Part shown: positions 16,774 to 24,253 of the stretch, in pieces | Numbering within the stretch: the first letter of the stretch is position 1 | How the letters are laid out: every line of letters starts with the position of its first letter | Position numbers and translations under genes: made by a program | Notes under the pieces: generated by a model | The model's input: the letters and a program-made list of their open reading frames with translations, nothing else | Database searches by the model: none | What the model was told of the DNA's origin: nothing | Assembly: GCF_014640635.1 (NCBI RefSeq) | Contig: NZ_BMHI01000007.1 | Coordinates: 124,001-188,000, forward strand | Length of the DNA stretch: 64,000 nucleotides | Reading direction: 5' to 3' | Source: Flexivirga endophytica | GTDB taxonomy: Bacteria > Actinomycetota > Actinomycetes > Actinomycetales > Dermatophilaceae

Positions 16774-17301
16774 TCACGACCTCGGCGCAAGTTCTTTCTC
16801 CAGCAAGGTGAATTCGAGGTCGTCGCGTTGCGGTATGCCGAAGCGTTCGTCGCCGTAGGGGAACGGTGACCGGATGCCGGTGTCCCGATAGCCACGCCGC
16901 CAGTAGAAGGCAATGAGATCCACGCGCTGCCGGATGACGGTCATCTCCATCTGCCGGCACGACCACTGTCCCGCGACATACTCCTCGGCATACGAGATGA
17001 TCCGCTTTCCGAGTCCACCACCCTGCTCACCGGGTGACACCGCAAAGAGCCCGAAATATGCTCTGGCACCGCGCTTTTCGAGCTGACAGCAGGCGACCAG
17101 ATCGTCGCCACGGTCCACGACGAGCAGCACCGTATCGGGTGCGGCGAGCAGATCTGCCACCTGGTCGGGATCGGTGCGCTGCCCGCGCAGCAGGTCCGCC
17201 TCGGTGGTCCAACCTTCGCGGCTGGAGCCACCTCGATATGCCGACTCCACCAACGTGACGACCGCCAGCACGTCGGCGGAACCCGCCTCGCGAAACTGCA
17301 C
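16774..17301 (-). CDS. GNAT-family N-acetyltransferase
   Basis: This protein of about 175 residues contains a GNAT fold. The N-terminal substrate strand is QFREAGSADVLAVVTLVESAYRGG, and the acetyl-CoA loop lies in LFAVSPGEQGGGLGKRII (a Q/R-x-x-G-x-G/A variant). The segment DLIAFYWRRGYRDTGIR near the end is the typical C-terminal strand. I chose the GTG at 17301 because GGAGG lies five bases before it; the frame is open to an ATG at 17397, but that would overlap the HxlR gene deeply. It probably forms a unit with the HxlR gene. The substrate is unknown. Confidence 0.8.
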   Translation of the reverse strand: MQFREAGSADVLAVVTLVESAYRGGSSREGWTTEADLLRGQRTDPDQVADLLAAPDTVLLVVDRGDDLVACCQLEKRGARAYFGLFAVSPGEQGGGLGKRIISYAEEYVAGQWSCRQMEMTVIRQRVDLIAFYWRRGYRDTGIRSPFPYGDERFGIPQRDDLEFTLLEKELAPRS

Positions 17302-17344
17302 GGGCGCCTCCGGATCCGACGCACCCGTCCATGCCGAGAACGGG

Positions 17345-17836
17345 TCACCGGTCGCCAAGAGTCGCCTCGTATGCGCATTGCAGGCGGTCGGACGCACTCT
17401 GCCGATCGGGATGCGGTCGCCGGGTGCCGAGATGCAGCTCGCGCAGCTCGTCCATGAGATCTGCTGTCAGGGTGGGACTTTCGGCGAGTATCCGCGCGCG
17501 CACGGTGAGCTCCGGCGTCGTCGGTCGATTGTTCATGCCCCATGTGCCCAGCGCGACCATCACCGGAACGGTCTGTATGCCTGCCTCGGTGAGCGAGTAG
17601 GTCGCTCGCTGCCCTCTCGAAGCGTCGTCACGGGTCAGCAGCCCGTGGCGCACGAGCTGCCGCAGCCGACTCGAGAGCACGTTGGACGCGATGCCTTCGT
17701 CATTGAGCGTGAGCAATTCTCGGAAGTGACGACGCCCACCGAAGACGATGTCCCGCAGCACGATCAGGCTCCAAGCGTCCCCCAGCACCTCGACCGCCGC
17801 GTTGATGGCGCAGCCGGACCGTGGTTGCTCCCGCAA
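17345..17836 (-). CDS. HxlR-family transcriptional regulator
   Basis: The protein of about 163 residues has the HxlR winged-helix layout: CAINAAVEVLGDAWSLIVLRD, FRELLTLNDEGIASNVLSSRL for the recognition helix region, then a wing and the YSLTEAG motif. HxlR proteins respond to aldehydes, quinones or redox stress and usually repress a divergent gene, here the reductase at 17925. The TTG at 17836 has GGAGGG nine bases upstream. Another in-frame TTG at 17863 lies in the operator. No conserved redox cysteine beyond the N-terminal one is obvious. Confidence 0.85.
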   Translation of the reverse strand: MREQPRSGCAINAAVEVLGDAWSLIVLRDIVFGGRRHFRELLTLNDEGIASNVLSSRLRQLVRHGLLTRDDASRGQRATYSLTEAGIQTVPVMVALGTWGMNNRPTTPELTVRARILAESPTLTADLMDELRELHLGTRRPHPDRQSASDRLQCAYEATLGDR

Positions 17837-17850
17837 CTTTTCATCCCTCC

Positions 17851-17913
17851 AAAGTGATTGCAAACACGAATCACTTTACTCTACTGTTCAAGTGCTCTTG
17901 TTTTGCAATCACT
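17851..17913. promoter_or_regulatory. Operator region between HxlR and reductase genes
   Basis: AAAGTGATT (17851-17859) is matched by AATCACTTT (17869-17877) across nine bases. A third half-site TTTGCAATCACT at 17902-17913 is the reverse complement of AGTGATTGCAAA at 17853-17864. The sites flank both start regions, as expected for a dimeric repressor controlling itself and the divergent gene. Confidence 0.6.
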
Positions 17914-17924
17914 CTGGAGGGGCG

Positions 17925-18569
17925 ATGAGCCGCACCCGTGTCCACAACCTGTTCGTCTCGCTGGACGGATTCGCCGCCGGCGAGCACGTGACCTTCGATG
18001 AGCCGATAGGCGGAGCGGAACGCCTCTTCGGGCAGTTCGACGGTCGCGCCATACACGGCATGCAGGGGGTGGACGCGCCCTTCACGGTCGATCGCGCGCT
18101 GACCACCCTGTGGGGTCAAGGCATCGGTGCCGAGATCATGGGCCGGCGCAAGTTCGGGCCGCAGACCGGCCCGTGGCCGGACGACGACTGGCAGGGCTGG
18201 TGGGGCGACGAACCACCTTTCCGCACACCGGTGTTCGTGCTGACACATCACCACCACGAGCCGATCGAATTCGCCAACGGCACGAGTTTCCACTTCGTGG
18301 ACGGGACACCCGCGGAGGCCTTGCGCCTTGCGGCCGAGGCCGCCGGAGGCCAGGACGTCCGCATCGGTGGTGGCCCCTCGACGGTGCAGCAGTTCCTGAA
18401 GGCGGGCCTCATCGACTTCCTGCACTTGGCCATCGTGCCGATCGCCCTGGGACGTGGCACCCCGCTCTTCGGCGACCTGACCGGCGTCGAGAGCCGCTTC
18501 GACATCGAGACGGTCACCTCACCCAGCGGGGTCACCCATCAGCTCTGGAACAAGAAGTCGGGCACCTGA
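17925..18569 (+). CDS. Dihydrofolate-reductase-fold (RibD C-terminal-like) protein
   Basis: The 214-residue protein belongs to the RibD-C/DHFR-like superfamily. It starts with VHNLFVSLDGFAAGEHVTF and contains EIMGRRKFGPQTGPW, VFVLTHH and the C-terminal IGGGPSTVQQFLKAGLIDFLHLAIVPIALGRGTPLF, all recurrent in actinobacterial members annotated as dihydrofolate reductase family. These proteins bind NADPH and presumably reduce a pteridine- or flavin-like or xenobiotic substrate; true DHFR activity is unproven. GGAGG lies just before the ATG. Control by the divergent HxlR repressor is strongly suggested by the shared operator. Confidence 0.85.
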   Translation: MSRTRVHNLFVSLDGFAAGEHVTFDEPIGGAERLFGQFDGRAIHGMQGVDAPFTVDRALTTLWGQGIGAEIMGRRKFGPQTGPWPDDDWQGWWGDEPPFRTPVFVLTHHHHEPIEFANGTSFHFVDGTPAEALRLAAEAAGGQDVRIGGGPSTVQQFLKAGLIDFLHLAIVPIALGRGTPLFGDLTGVESRFDIETVTSPSGVTHQLWNKKSGT

Positions 18570-18681
18570 CCGGAGCCAATCGACTTACGGCGGAACGGTT
18601 TTCGATCTGCGATCCAGAGCTCGCGAAGATCACTCGGCCCACTGTTCGCAGGTTCCCGGGCCATCGGGATACGGTGCTGGG

Positions 18682-19710
18682 ATGACCGATGAGCAGTCTG
18701 CCGACCCCGGTACGGCACCGATCCTCAGCGGCGCCGCGGCCGAACGGATAAGAACACGAGTGAAACTACTGGTGGACATCACCTCGAAGGCGGGAGGCTT
18801 CCGCGACGGGTTGGAGCTCGCCGGCGAACGCCTGACCCCGGCCGAGGCCACCATCATCGCCGACCTGGAGAGGCACGGTCTCGACGTGCCCCAGCTGCGC
18901 GAAGTGCTCTGGGGCGGACACGTCCTCGTCGACGACACCGAGCTCTACGAGCGTTGGCGCTTCCCCAAGACGCACCAGCGCCTGTCGAGTCACCACCCGA
19001 ACATCGACAAGAAGCGATACCCGGATCTCGGTCTCAAAGGACCGCTGGTCCGCGAGAAGCTGCACGGCCGGACCGCGAAGGGGACGTGGGTGCAGTTGGA
19101 GAAGACACCCGCGGCCATGGGTCCCGGGTTCCACCTGCCGACGATGAACGACATACGACACCTGTGTGATTACGTCGTCTACCGATTCACCAAGAGCAAC
19201 GTCGGCCCGTGGGGCCTGTCCAAGCAGACCGAACGCCGACCCGTCTACCTCGCTCCTGCTCTGTCGGCGACGGTGCCGGTCCCGGCCACCGCTGAAGGCA
19301 ATCTGACCGACACCCTCGAGCGGGTCGAGGACCTGGATGACACGACCTCGGCCTCCCCCGACCTGGCCAGGCGATTCCCACCGCCGGATCGCCGGAACAC
19401 CCTGGCGGAGTTGGTTTTCAACCCCCTTTCGCGCAACGGGCGTGGGCTGTTCGGCTCGTCGGAGGTTTATGTCGAAGCGGCGCCGGCCGAGTCGGCGCGC
19501 GCTGTTCTGGATGAGGTGAGCGGGTTCACGCCGACGTGGACGCTCCCGGACGCCGGGGAGACCACCTCCACCACGCTGCGAGGTGGGGATCGTGAGATCC
19601 GCAGCGCCCTACGTCGGGTGCCGGGCGACACGGTGACCAGCAATCACCTCTCGGGCGACCAAATGTCGAGCACCAGCGCGCCGGGCGACAAGGGCAAGGA
19701 GACGAAGTGA
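18682..19710 (+). CDS. Hypothetical protein, coupled to the next gene
   Basis: I do not recognise this 342-residue soluble protein. It has no signal peptide or membrane segment. The N-terminal 90 residues look helical and charged. A central region at about 110-180 is the best conserved-looking part, with LHGRTAKGTWVQLEKTPAA and later DYVVYRFTKSNVGPWG, which could be a compact beta-rich domain. The last 120 residues are rich in Pro, Ser and Thr and appear disordered, apart from one segment at about 260-285. The stop overlaps the GTG of the following gene, so the two are translated together and probably work together. Confidence 0.6.
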   Translation: MTDEQSADPGTAPILSGAAAERIRTRVKLLVDITSKAGGFRDGLELAGERLTPAEATIIADLERHGLDVPQLREVLWGGHVLVDDTELYERWRFPKTHQRLSSHHPNIDKKRYPDLGLKGPLVREKLHGRTAKGTWVQLEKTPAAMGPGFHLPTMNDIRHLCDYVVYRFTKSNVGPWGLSKQTERRPVYLAPALSATVPVPATAEGNLTDTLERVEDLDDTTSASPDLARRFPPPDRRNTLAELVFNPLSRNGRGLFGSSEVYVEAAPAESARAVLDEVSGFTPTWTLPDAGETTSTTLRGGDREIRSALRRVPGDTVTSNHLSGDQMSSTSAPGDKGKETK

Positions 19711-20480
19711 ACCCCACCCCACGAAGTTCTCCCCCGCTTCACTCCTCCGATTCTTCGCGGGGGCCCCGGACGAGCGCGCACACCGACGAGACCGGCATCC
19801 CCGAGGAGTCGCTGGAAGCACTCGTGCAGCTGGTCGACACCGGTCCCGTGCCATTGGGCGGTTACACACTCGCCGAGATCTACGCCGTCGGCGGGATCGC
19901 CCACCTGCTCGAGCAGGAGCCCGACCCGGCGCTGGTCGCCGAAGCGGTGCGCTCACTGGTCGCACGCAACCTGATCACTACCGAGGCAGGGTCCGACGAG
20001 CTGGAGATCCGCGGCGACCTGGGGATCGCGACAGCTCTGCAACACCGGGCCAGCACGGTGATCGACACGCGCGTCACCGGCTCCGAGCCCGACCACCCCT
20101 GGCGCTTCATCCTGATGCCCCAACCGGACGGCGTCACCCTCGAGGTGCTGATCGATGCCCTCGGGATCCACTTCTATTCGCTGCGCAAGACCGATGACAC
20201 CTACGACCGGCTCTGGGAGCGGCTGCCGTCCGGTGACCGCGGGCCGGATGACGCCGATGCCGAGTCGGTGCTGTCCGCCAGCGCGTACACCGCGCTGGTG
20301 AGTGTGAGCCGCTGGAACGACGCCGGTGACCGGGACACTCACGACATGGTGCTGGCGCAGGAGGGTGAGCGTTGCCACGCGTTCGTGCGTTCGGCCGACG
20401 ATCCCACCACGCTCGTGCCGGCCGGTATGGCGGAGGACGAGTGGCGCGACGCGATCAAGCGCCTGGCCACGGTGAGCTGA
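19707..20480 (+). CDS. Hypothetical protein with winged-helix-like N-terminal part
   Basis: This 257-residue protein has no recognised family. The first 25 residues are encoded by a copy of a dispersed hairpin repeat, so the true functional protein may begin near residue 30. Residues 35-105 look like a winged-helix unit (LLEQEPDPALVAEAVRSL, then VARNLITTEAGSDELEI). Residues 115-250 are alternating strands and helices (STVIDTRVTGSEPDHPWRFI). The arrangement loosely recalls EspG-type chaperones of type VII secretion, but no secretion genes are nearby and I would not name it so. The GTG overlaps the previous stop. Confidence 0.55.
   Translation: MNPTPRSSPPLHSSDSSRGPRTSAHTDETGIPEESLEALVQLVDTGPVPLGGYTLAEIYAVGGIAHLLEQEPDPALVAEAVRSLVARNLITTEAGSDELEIRGDLGIATALQHRASTVIDTRVTGSEPDHPWRFILMPQPDGVTLEVLIDALGIHFYSLRKTDDTYDRLWERLPSGDRGPDDADAESVLSASAYTALVSVSRWNDAGDRDTHDMVLAQEGERCHAFVRSADDPTTLVPAGMAEDEWRDAIKRLATVS
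19717..19768 (+). repeat. Dispersed hairpin repeat, family 1, copy 1
   Basis: CCCCACGAAG at 19717 pairs with CTTCGCGGGG at 19753 with one mismatch, around a 26-base pyrimidine-rich loop (TTCTCCCCCGCTTCACTCC...). The same structure occurs at 34399 (opposite orientation) and 46348. It falls at the junction of two coupled genes and supplies the 5' coding bases of the second. Confidence 0.6.
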
Positions 20481-20497
20481 ACCGCGATGGGTACCCC

Positions 20498-20968
20498 ATG
20501 ACACAGGAGATGGGCTCGCCGGCCGACTGGTTCTTCGAGGACTTCGCCGTCGGTCAGACCTTCCGGACTCAGGGCCGCACGATCACCGAGGCCGACATCG
20601 TGTCCTTCGCCGGCTGGAGTTGGGACACCAACCCGGTGCACACGGACGCCGTGCACAGCGCGGACGGGCGCTTCGGGCAGCCCATCGCGCACGGGCTGCT
20701 CGGTCTGTCCGTCACCCTCGGCCTCGTCTCCCGCCTGGGCATCTTCGAGCGCTGCTCGATCGCGCTGCTCGGCATCGACGGCTGGCGCTTCGAGCACCCG
20801 GTCGTCGCGGGCGACACGGTGCGGTGCACCCTGCGGATCGCCGGAGCTCGTGCGACGCGCAACGGCAAGGCCGGCATCCTCGATCGCGAGCTCACGGTCA
20901 CCAATCAGGACGACGTCGTGGTGCAGCGCGGCAACATCGGGCTGATGGTCGCTCGCCGCCCGAGCTAG
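20498..20968 (+). CDS. MaoC-like hotdog-fold dehydratase
   Basis: The 156-residue protein has the MaoC hydratase fold. The catalytic Asp-His motif is seen in GWSWDTNPVHTD, followed by FGQPIAHGLLGLS, the helix that packs against the acyl chain. It probably hydrates or dehydrates an enoyl/3-hydroxyacyl-CoA. The opening WFFEDFAVGQTFRTQGRTITEADIV is typical of stand-alone MaoC proteins. A second ATG at 20510 is possible. It ends in a 4-bp overlap with the convergent acetyltransferase, leaving no room for a terminator. Confidence 0.88.
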   Translation: MTQEMGSPADWFFEDFAVGQTFRTQGRTITEADIVSFAGWSWDTNPVHTDAVHSADGRFGQPIAHGLLGLSVTLGLVSRLGIFERCSIALLGIDGWRFEHPVVAGDTVRCTLRIAGARATRNGKAGILDRELTVTNQDDVVVQRGNIGLMVARRPS

Positions 20969-21417
20969 TCCGCGGTCTTCTCCAGCAGTCGCGGCGACGC
21001 GGCGAATCCCAACCGCTCGTAGACCGGGACAGCTCTGCGACCGGAGCTGACCGTCACCCGGCTCACCCCGACTCCGAACGCGTGCGTGGTCGCGGCATCG
21101 ACGAGCGCCGAGCCGACGCCCTGCCCACGCTGCTCCGGTATGACGAAAACGCTTTGTATGTCGGCAGATCGGCGCATCGTTGTGCCCGGGCGTGGGATCC
21201 GCGGGAGCAGCGCCAGCCACGCCATACCGATCAGCGCACCGCCGGCAGCAGGCGCGACGAATGCCAGGTGGGATTGCGCGTGGGCGGACCACCACGCAGT
21301 GAGGCCGACCTCGAACTCCTCACGGGGCTGCGCTGCTTGCTCCTCCGATGACGCGTGCCACCAGAGCAGTCGCGCGAGCTCCGCGACGTCGTCGAGGTCA
21401 GCGCGGCGAATCTCCAT
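20965..21417 (-). CDS. GNAT-family N-acetyltransferase
   Basis: This 150-residue acetyltransferase begins MEIRRADLDDVAELARLL and has the acetyl-CoA binding motif in FVIPEQRGQGVGSALVDAA (Q-R-G-Q-G-V-G). The C-terminal VPVYERLGF motif is also classical. The acceptor substrate is unknown. I chose the ATG at 21417 because earlier in-frame codons encode nothing GNAT-like. The remnant hydrolase upstream ends inside this gene, overlapping by 20 bases, so the two may be on one transcript. Confidence 0.87.
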   Translation of the reverse strand: MEIRRADLDDVAELARLLWWHASSEEQAAQPREEFEVGLTAWWSAHAQSHLAFVAPAAGGALIGMAWLALLPRIPRPGTTMRRSADIQSVFVIPEQRGQGVGSALVDAATTHAFGVGVSRVTVSSGRRAVPVYERLGFAASPRLLEKTAD

Positions 21418-21691
21418 GTGGCAGATCGTCGCACGCTGCGGCCGCCCAGCCGTATGACGCCGCCACCGCATCATCGACGTCCGGGCAGTCGTGGAACAGC
21501 ACCTCCGGCGCGCGGTCCGGCTTCATGATCATGATCCGTTCGTCGACCATCTCCCGGTCGGTCTGCGGATGGATGTTCGGCTCCTCGGCCGGTGGCTCGA
21601 ACCCGCCCTTCGCGACTTCGTGCCAGTGCCACGGATCGTGCCATGCCCCATGCACGAGCACGACCGACGGCTCAGTCCCCTTCTCAGCCAT
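21398..21691 (-). pseudogene. Internally deleted alpha/beta-hydrolase remnant
   Basis: The 97-residue reading frame starts like an alpha/beta hydrolase of the salicylate-esterase type (PSVVLVHGAWHDPWHWHEV, containing the oxyanion HGAW motif). It then jumps directly to sequence resembling the middle of such proteins (PDRAPEVLFHDCPDVDDAVAA). A typical member has 230-260 residues with a GHSxGG nucleophile motif, which is missing, as are the acid and histidine. It is therefore most likely a remnant left by an internal deletion and cannot be an active esterase. The reading frame remains open and a GGGGGAG site precedes the ATG, so a short protein could still be made. Confidence 0.5.
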
Positions 21692-21802
21692 CAGAATCAC
21701 TCCCCCGGAGCAGCTTCCTCGCGTTCCATGTCGCAGTCAAGCAACTTCCGAAACGTCGGAACCGTAGGTGGCAGTGGGTCTTCCGACGTAGGGCTCGGAG
21801 GC

Positions 21803-22372
21803 TCAGCCGAGATCAGCGAGGAAGGAGAGCGTCCGCTCCAGCAGGAGTCCGGCAGCCTGCGCGTCATACGACGTGAGCGACGAATCGGCGAAGAGATGCT
21901 TGGTGCCGGAGTAGCGGAAGAGCTCGGCGTTCGGGCTGGAACCGGCGAGCTTCTCGGCGAACTCCAGGTCTTCCGCGAACCACTCGTCATCGACACCGCC
22001 GTGGATCTGGACCGGAATGCCCTCGGGCCACGCACCGAACTCCTCGACCGGGAGACACGACTCGTAGAAGAGCGCGCCGACCGTGCCGGCACGGGTCTGC
22101 GCGAGCTTTTGCGCCGACATCACTCCCATCGAAAATCCCGCATAGACAATGGTGTTCGGCAACTCATCGGCTGCGGCAACACCGCGCGCCAGGAGAGCGT
22201 CGAAGCCGATCTCTCGAGCATGATCGACACCGGACTCGACGTCGGCGAAGGTGCGGCCGTCGAACAGGTCGGGCAGATGGACGGTGTGGCCGGCTGCGGT
22301 CAGCTCGTCGGCGAACGCACGCACGCCCGCGGTGAGCCCCTGAGCGTGGTGGAACAACAGAATCTCGGTCAT
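21803..22372 (-). CDS. Dienelactone hydrolase family protein
   Basis: The 189-residue alpha/beta hydrolase has the nucleophile elbow as GFSMG, so a serine replaces the cysteine of classical dienelactone hydrolases. ILLFHHAQGLTAGVRAFADEL, VQIHGGVDDEWFAED (acid residue) and YSGTKHLFADSS (catalytic His) complete the triad region. The biological substrate is unknown. AGAAGG precedes the ATG at 22372. It diverges from the winged-helix regulator at 22436 across 63 bases that contain an 8-bp palindrome GAACGTTC at 22406, a plausible regulatory site. Confidence 0.85.
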   Translation of the reverse strand: MTEILLFHHAQGLTAGVRAFADELTAAGHTVHLPDLFDGRTFADVESGVDHAREIGFDALLARGVAAADELPNTIVYAGFSMGVMSAQKLAQTRAGTVGALFYESCLPVEEFGAWPEGIPVQIHGGVDDEWFAEDLEFAEKLAGSSPNAELFRYSGTKHLFADSSLTSYDAQAAGLLLERTLSFLADLG

Positions 22373-22435
22373 GGCGCCTTCTTCGGTCAATGATCCGTAA
22401 ATTTCGAACGTTCTGAAACGCTAGTATGTCGAGCC

Positions 22436-23005
22436 ATGGAAGGCAAGACGCCGGACTACGACCTCGAGGACCAGCGCGCACTGACCACGCCGGCCCAGGT
22501 GCGCGCACTCGGCAACCCGCTGCGCAACACCATCCTCGGGCTGCTGCACGAACGCGCCGCCAGCGTCACCGAGCTGAGCACGGCGGTCGGCCGACCGAAG
22601 AGCACCGTCGCCCACCACGTGAAGGTGCTGACCGATGCGGGAATGCTTCGAGTGGTCCGGACGCGTCGTGTGCGGGCCATCGACGAGGCCTTCTACGGGC
22701 GCACCGCCCGGATGTTCTACGTGTCGCTCGACGAAGGAGGCGACAACGACGAAAGACCGCTCGACTTCAACGATTTCGAGGTCGCGGCTCGCGAGTCGCG
22801 GCCGGCATACAGCGATGGGCAGCTCTGGGGTTTCATCCGGCACGCCACGATCGACGACAACCAGAAGAAGGAGTTCTGGCGGCGTATGACGGCACTGGTG
22901 GACGAGTTCGACACGCTCCCCCGCCAGGGCGACATCGTGCACGGATTCGCGCTCGGCATCTATCCGATCCCGGACTATCCGCAACTTCCGCGATCCGCGG
23001 ACTGA
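22436..23005 (+). CDS. ArsR-type winged-helix transcriptional regulator
   Basis: The 189-residue protein has an ArsR-like helix-turn-helix at about residues 20-75 (VRALGNPLRNTILGLLHERAAS, then VGRPKSTVAHHVKVLTDAGML). A larger C-terminal ligand or dimer domain with no metal-binding cysteines follows. It resembles regulators that pair a DNA-binding domain with a helical effector region. The divergent dienelactone hydrolase is the likely target. A palindrome GAACGTTC lies between the genes. The ATG at 22436 is taken as the start. Confidence 0.82.
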   Translation: MEGKTPDYDLEDQRALTTPAQVRALGNPLRNTILGLLHERAASVTELSTAVGRPKSTVAHHVKVLTDAGMLRVVRTRRVRAIDEAFYGRTARMFYVSLDEGGDNDERPLDFNDFEVAARESRPAYSDGQLWGFIRHATIDDNQKKEFWRRMTALVDEFDTLPRQGDIVHGFALGIYPIPDYPQLPRSAD

Positions 23006-23018
23006 CAGACTGGTCGGC

Positions 23019-23459
23019 GTGGACGACCTGCAGATACCACCGGGACCCGGTGCACCTCAGGGATTGACCGTTCCGGCCGGCGAGCTTCTCGAGCAGTTCT
23101 CGCACGCATCCGGACCGGGCGGCCAGGGCGTCAACACGGCCGACTCACGCGTGCAGCTCAGCCTCGACATCGGGACCACGACGGCACTGACCGAGGCCCA
23201 ACGCACCTTGGCTCTGGAGCGACTCGCCACCCGGCTGTCGGGCACGGTGCTCACGATCAGCGCCGCCGAGCATCGCTCCCAGCGCCGCAATCGAACCGCA
23301 GCGAGGGAGCGGCTCGCCATACTGCTGCGTGCTGCCGTTGCTCCCACGCCCACTCGGCGCCCGACCCGCCCGACGCGCGGCTCGCAGCGTCGGCGGCTGG
23401 ACGCAAAGCGCGAGCGCGCCGAGGTCAAGCAGAGCCGCAGGCCGCCGCGCCCGGACTGA
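23019..23459 (+). CDS. arfB: Ribosome-rescue peptidyl-tRNA hydrolase ArfB-like
   Basis: The 146-residue protein has the class I release-factor catalytic motif GGQ at residues 34-36 within HASGPGGQGVNTADSRV and lacks codon-recognition domains. The C-terminal tail is very basic (RGSQRRRLDAKRERAEVKQSRR), as needed to enter the empty mRNA channel. It should hydrolyse peptidyl-tRNA on ribosomes stalled without a stop codon. Length and layout fit ArfB/YaeJ. The start is a GTG at 23019, fourteen bases after the regulator stop. Confidence 0.88.
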   Translation: MDDLQIPPGPGAPQGLTVPAGELLEQFSHASGPGGQGVNTADSRVQLSLDIGTTTALTEAQRTLALERLATRLSGTVLTISAAEHRSQRRNRTAARERLAILLRAAVAPTPTRRPTRPTRGSQRRRLDAKRERAEVKQSRRPPRPD

Positions 23460-23487
23460 TCCCGAGACGCGGCGCCCCTCAGGCTGA

Positions 23488-23590
23488 TTGGCCCGGGGGC
23501 GATGACGTCGAGCCCAGCCCCACGAGCAGCGTCGGCGAGCCGGTGATCATACGTGAGCACTGCTGCGACAGGCTCTCGATCTGCGATTCA
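23488..23590 (-). pseudogene. Remnant of a VapC-type PIN-domain toxin
   Basis: Read leftward, about 34 codons encode EPVAAVLTYDHRLADAARG and then AGLDVIAPG, which is the C-terminal end of PIN-domain ribonucleases (final acidic residue in TYD). A stop codon lies just upstream, and the other three-quarters of the domain with the remaining acidic residues is absent. No antitoxin partner is visible. It is most likely the decayed end of a toxin gene, consistent with the higBA module 350 bases away. Confidence 0.45.
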
Positions 23591-23641
23591 TCACCACTCA
23601 TGACAACCACCTAGCACCCGTGCGACACGTAGCCCGTGTGA

Positions 23642-23767
23642 CGTTCATAACCCTCCCCAGTGTCGAGCCGTGAACACTGGCAGCCCCAGCGCCGTTCATA
23701 ACCCTCCCCAGTGTCGAGCCATGAACACTGGCAGCCCCAGCACCGTTCATAGCCCTCCCCAGTGTCG
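23642..23767. repeat. 51-bp tandem repeat
   Basis: Two full copies and a partial third of a 51-bp unit begin at 23642, 23693 and 23744, with few differences. Each unit has CGTTCATAACCCTCCCC followed by an inverted repeat CCAGTGT and ACACTGG around about nine bases. It lies between the PIN remnant and the small higBA-linked gene. No coding function is evident. Confidence 0.75.
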
Positions 23768-23788
23768 AGATCCGCCCGGAATCCGAGG

Positions 23789-23941
23789 TCAGAGACGGCT
23801 TTCGTAGTCGACGATGAGACACCCTCCAGGCCCGACCTTGACCTCGATGCGTGCTGTGCAATGACCGCTCTCGACTCCTTCGACGACGCCGCGATACATC
23901 CCAACCGGGATCGCGTGCACCTGGCTGGAATCACCGCACAT
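23789..23941 (-). CDS. Small protein, third gene of the higBA unit
   Basis: This 50-residue protein starts two bases after the higA stop (TGA-GC-ATG), so translation is very likely coupled to the antitoxin. Its sequence is well balanced and looks like a beta-rich mini-domain: VHAIPVGMYRGVVEGVE, then HCTARIEVKVGPGG and CLIVDYESRL. I do not recognise a family and see no membrane segment. Three cysteines (residues 2, 28 and 41) are present. It could stabilise or modulate the toxin-antitoxin pair, but that is only inferred from position. Confidence 0.5.
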   Translation of the reverse strand: MCGDSSQVHAIPVGMYRGVVEGVESGHCTARIEVKVGPGGCLIVDYESRL

Positions 23942-23943
23942 GC

Positions 23944-24243
23944 TCATGCGGTCTTCAGCGGCGCAATCGCCTCGATCTGATCGGCGACACGATCCTCAGC
24001 AAGCTCCAGCTCGTACCGCGTCTGCAGGTTGAGCCAGAACTGCGGGTCGACGCCGAAATAGCGCCCCAGCCGCAGCGCCGTATCAGCCGTGATGGCTCGC
24101 TTCCCGTGCACAATCTCGTTGATCCTGCGCGGAGGAACACCGATCGCCACAGCGAGCTTGTTCTGGGTGATACCGAATCCCTCGATGAAATCCTCCATCA
24201 GAACCTCACCCGGGTGGATCGGTGCGTACAACTTCTCGACCAT
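23944..24243 (-). CDS. higA: HigA-type antitoxin (HigA family addiction module)
   Basis: The protein of about 99 residues begins VEKLYAPIHPGEVLMEDF, the signature of the HigA/VapI family, and has a Cro-type helix-turn-helix (ITQNKLAVAIGVPPRRINEIVHGKR). It should neutralise HigB and bind the operator upstream of the pair. Two ATG codons are adjacent at 24246 and 24243. The second has better spacing from AGGAGG. It lies ten bases after the toxin gene, in the toxin-first order typical of higBA. Confidence 0.9.
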   Translation of the reverse strand: MVEKLYAPIHPGEVLMEDFIEGFGITQNKLAVAIGVPPRRINEIVHGKRAITADTALRLGRYFGVDPQFWLNLQTRYELELAEDRVADQIEAIAPLKTA

Positions 24244-24253
24244 CATTTCCTCC

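Noticed and set aside
19707-20480. EspG-type secretion chaperone
   Set aside because: Only the rough order of a winged-helix-like part and a beta-rich part is similar, and no type VII secretion gene is in the window.
23642-23767. Possible CRISPR array in the 51-bp repeats
   Set aside because: There are no unique spacers between identical units, no cas genes nearby, and only 2.4 copies.
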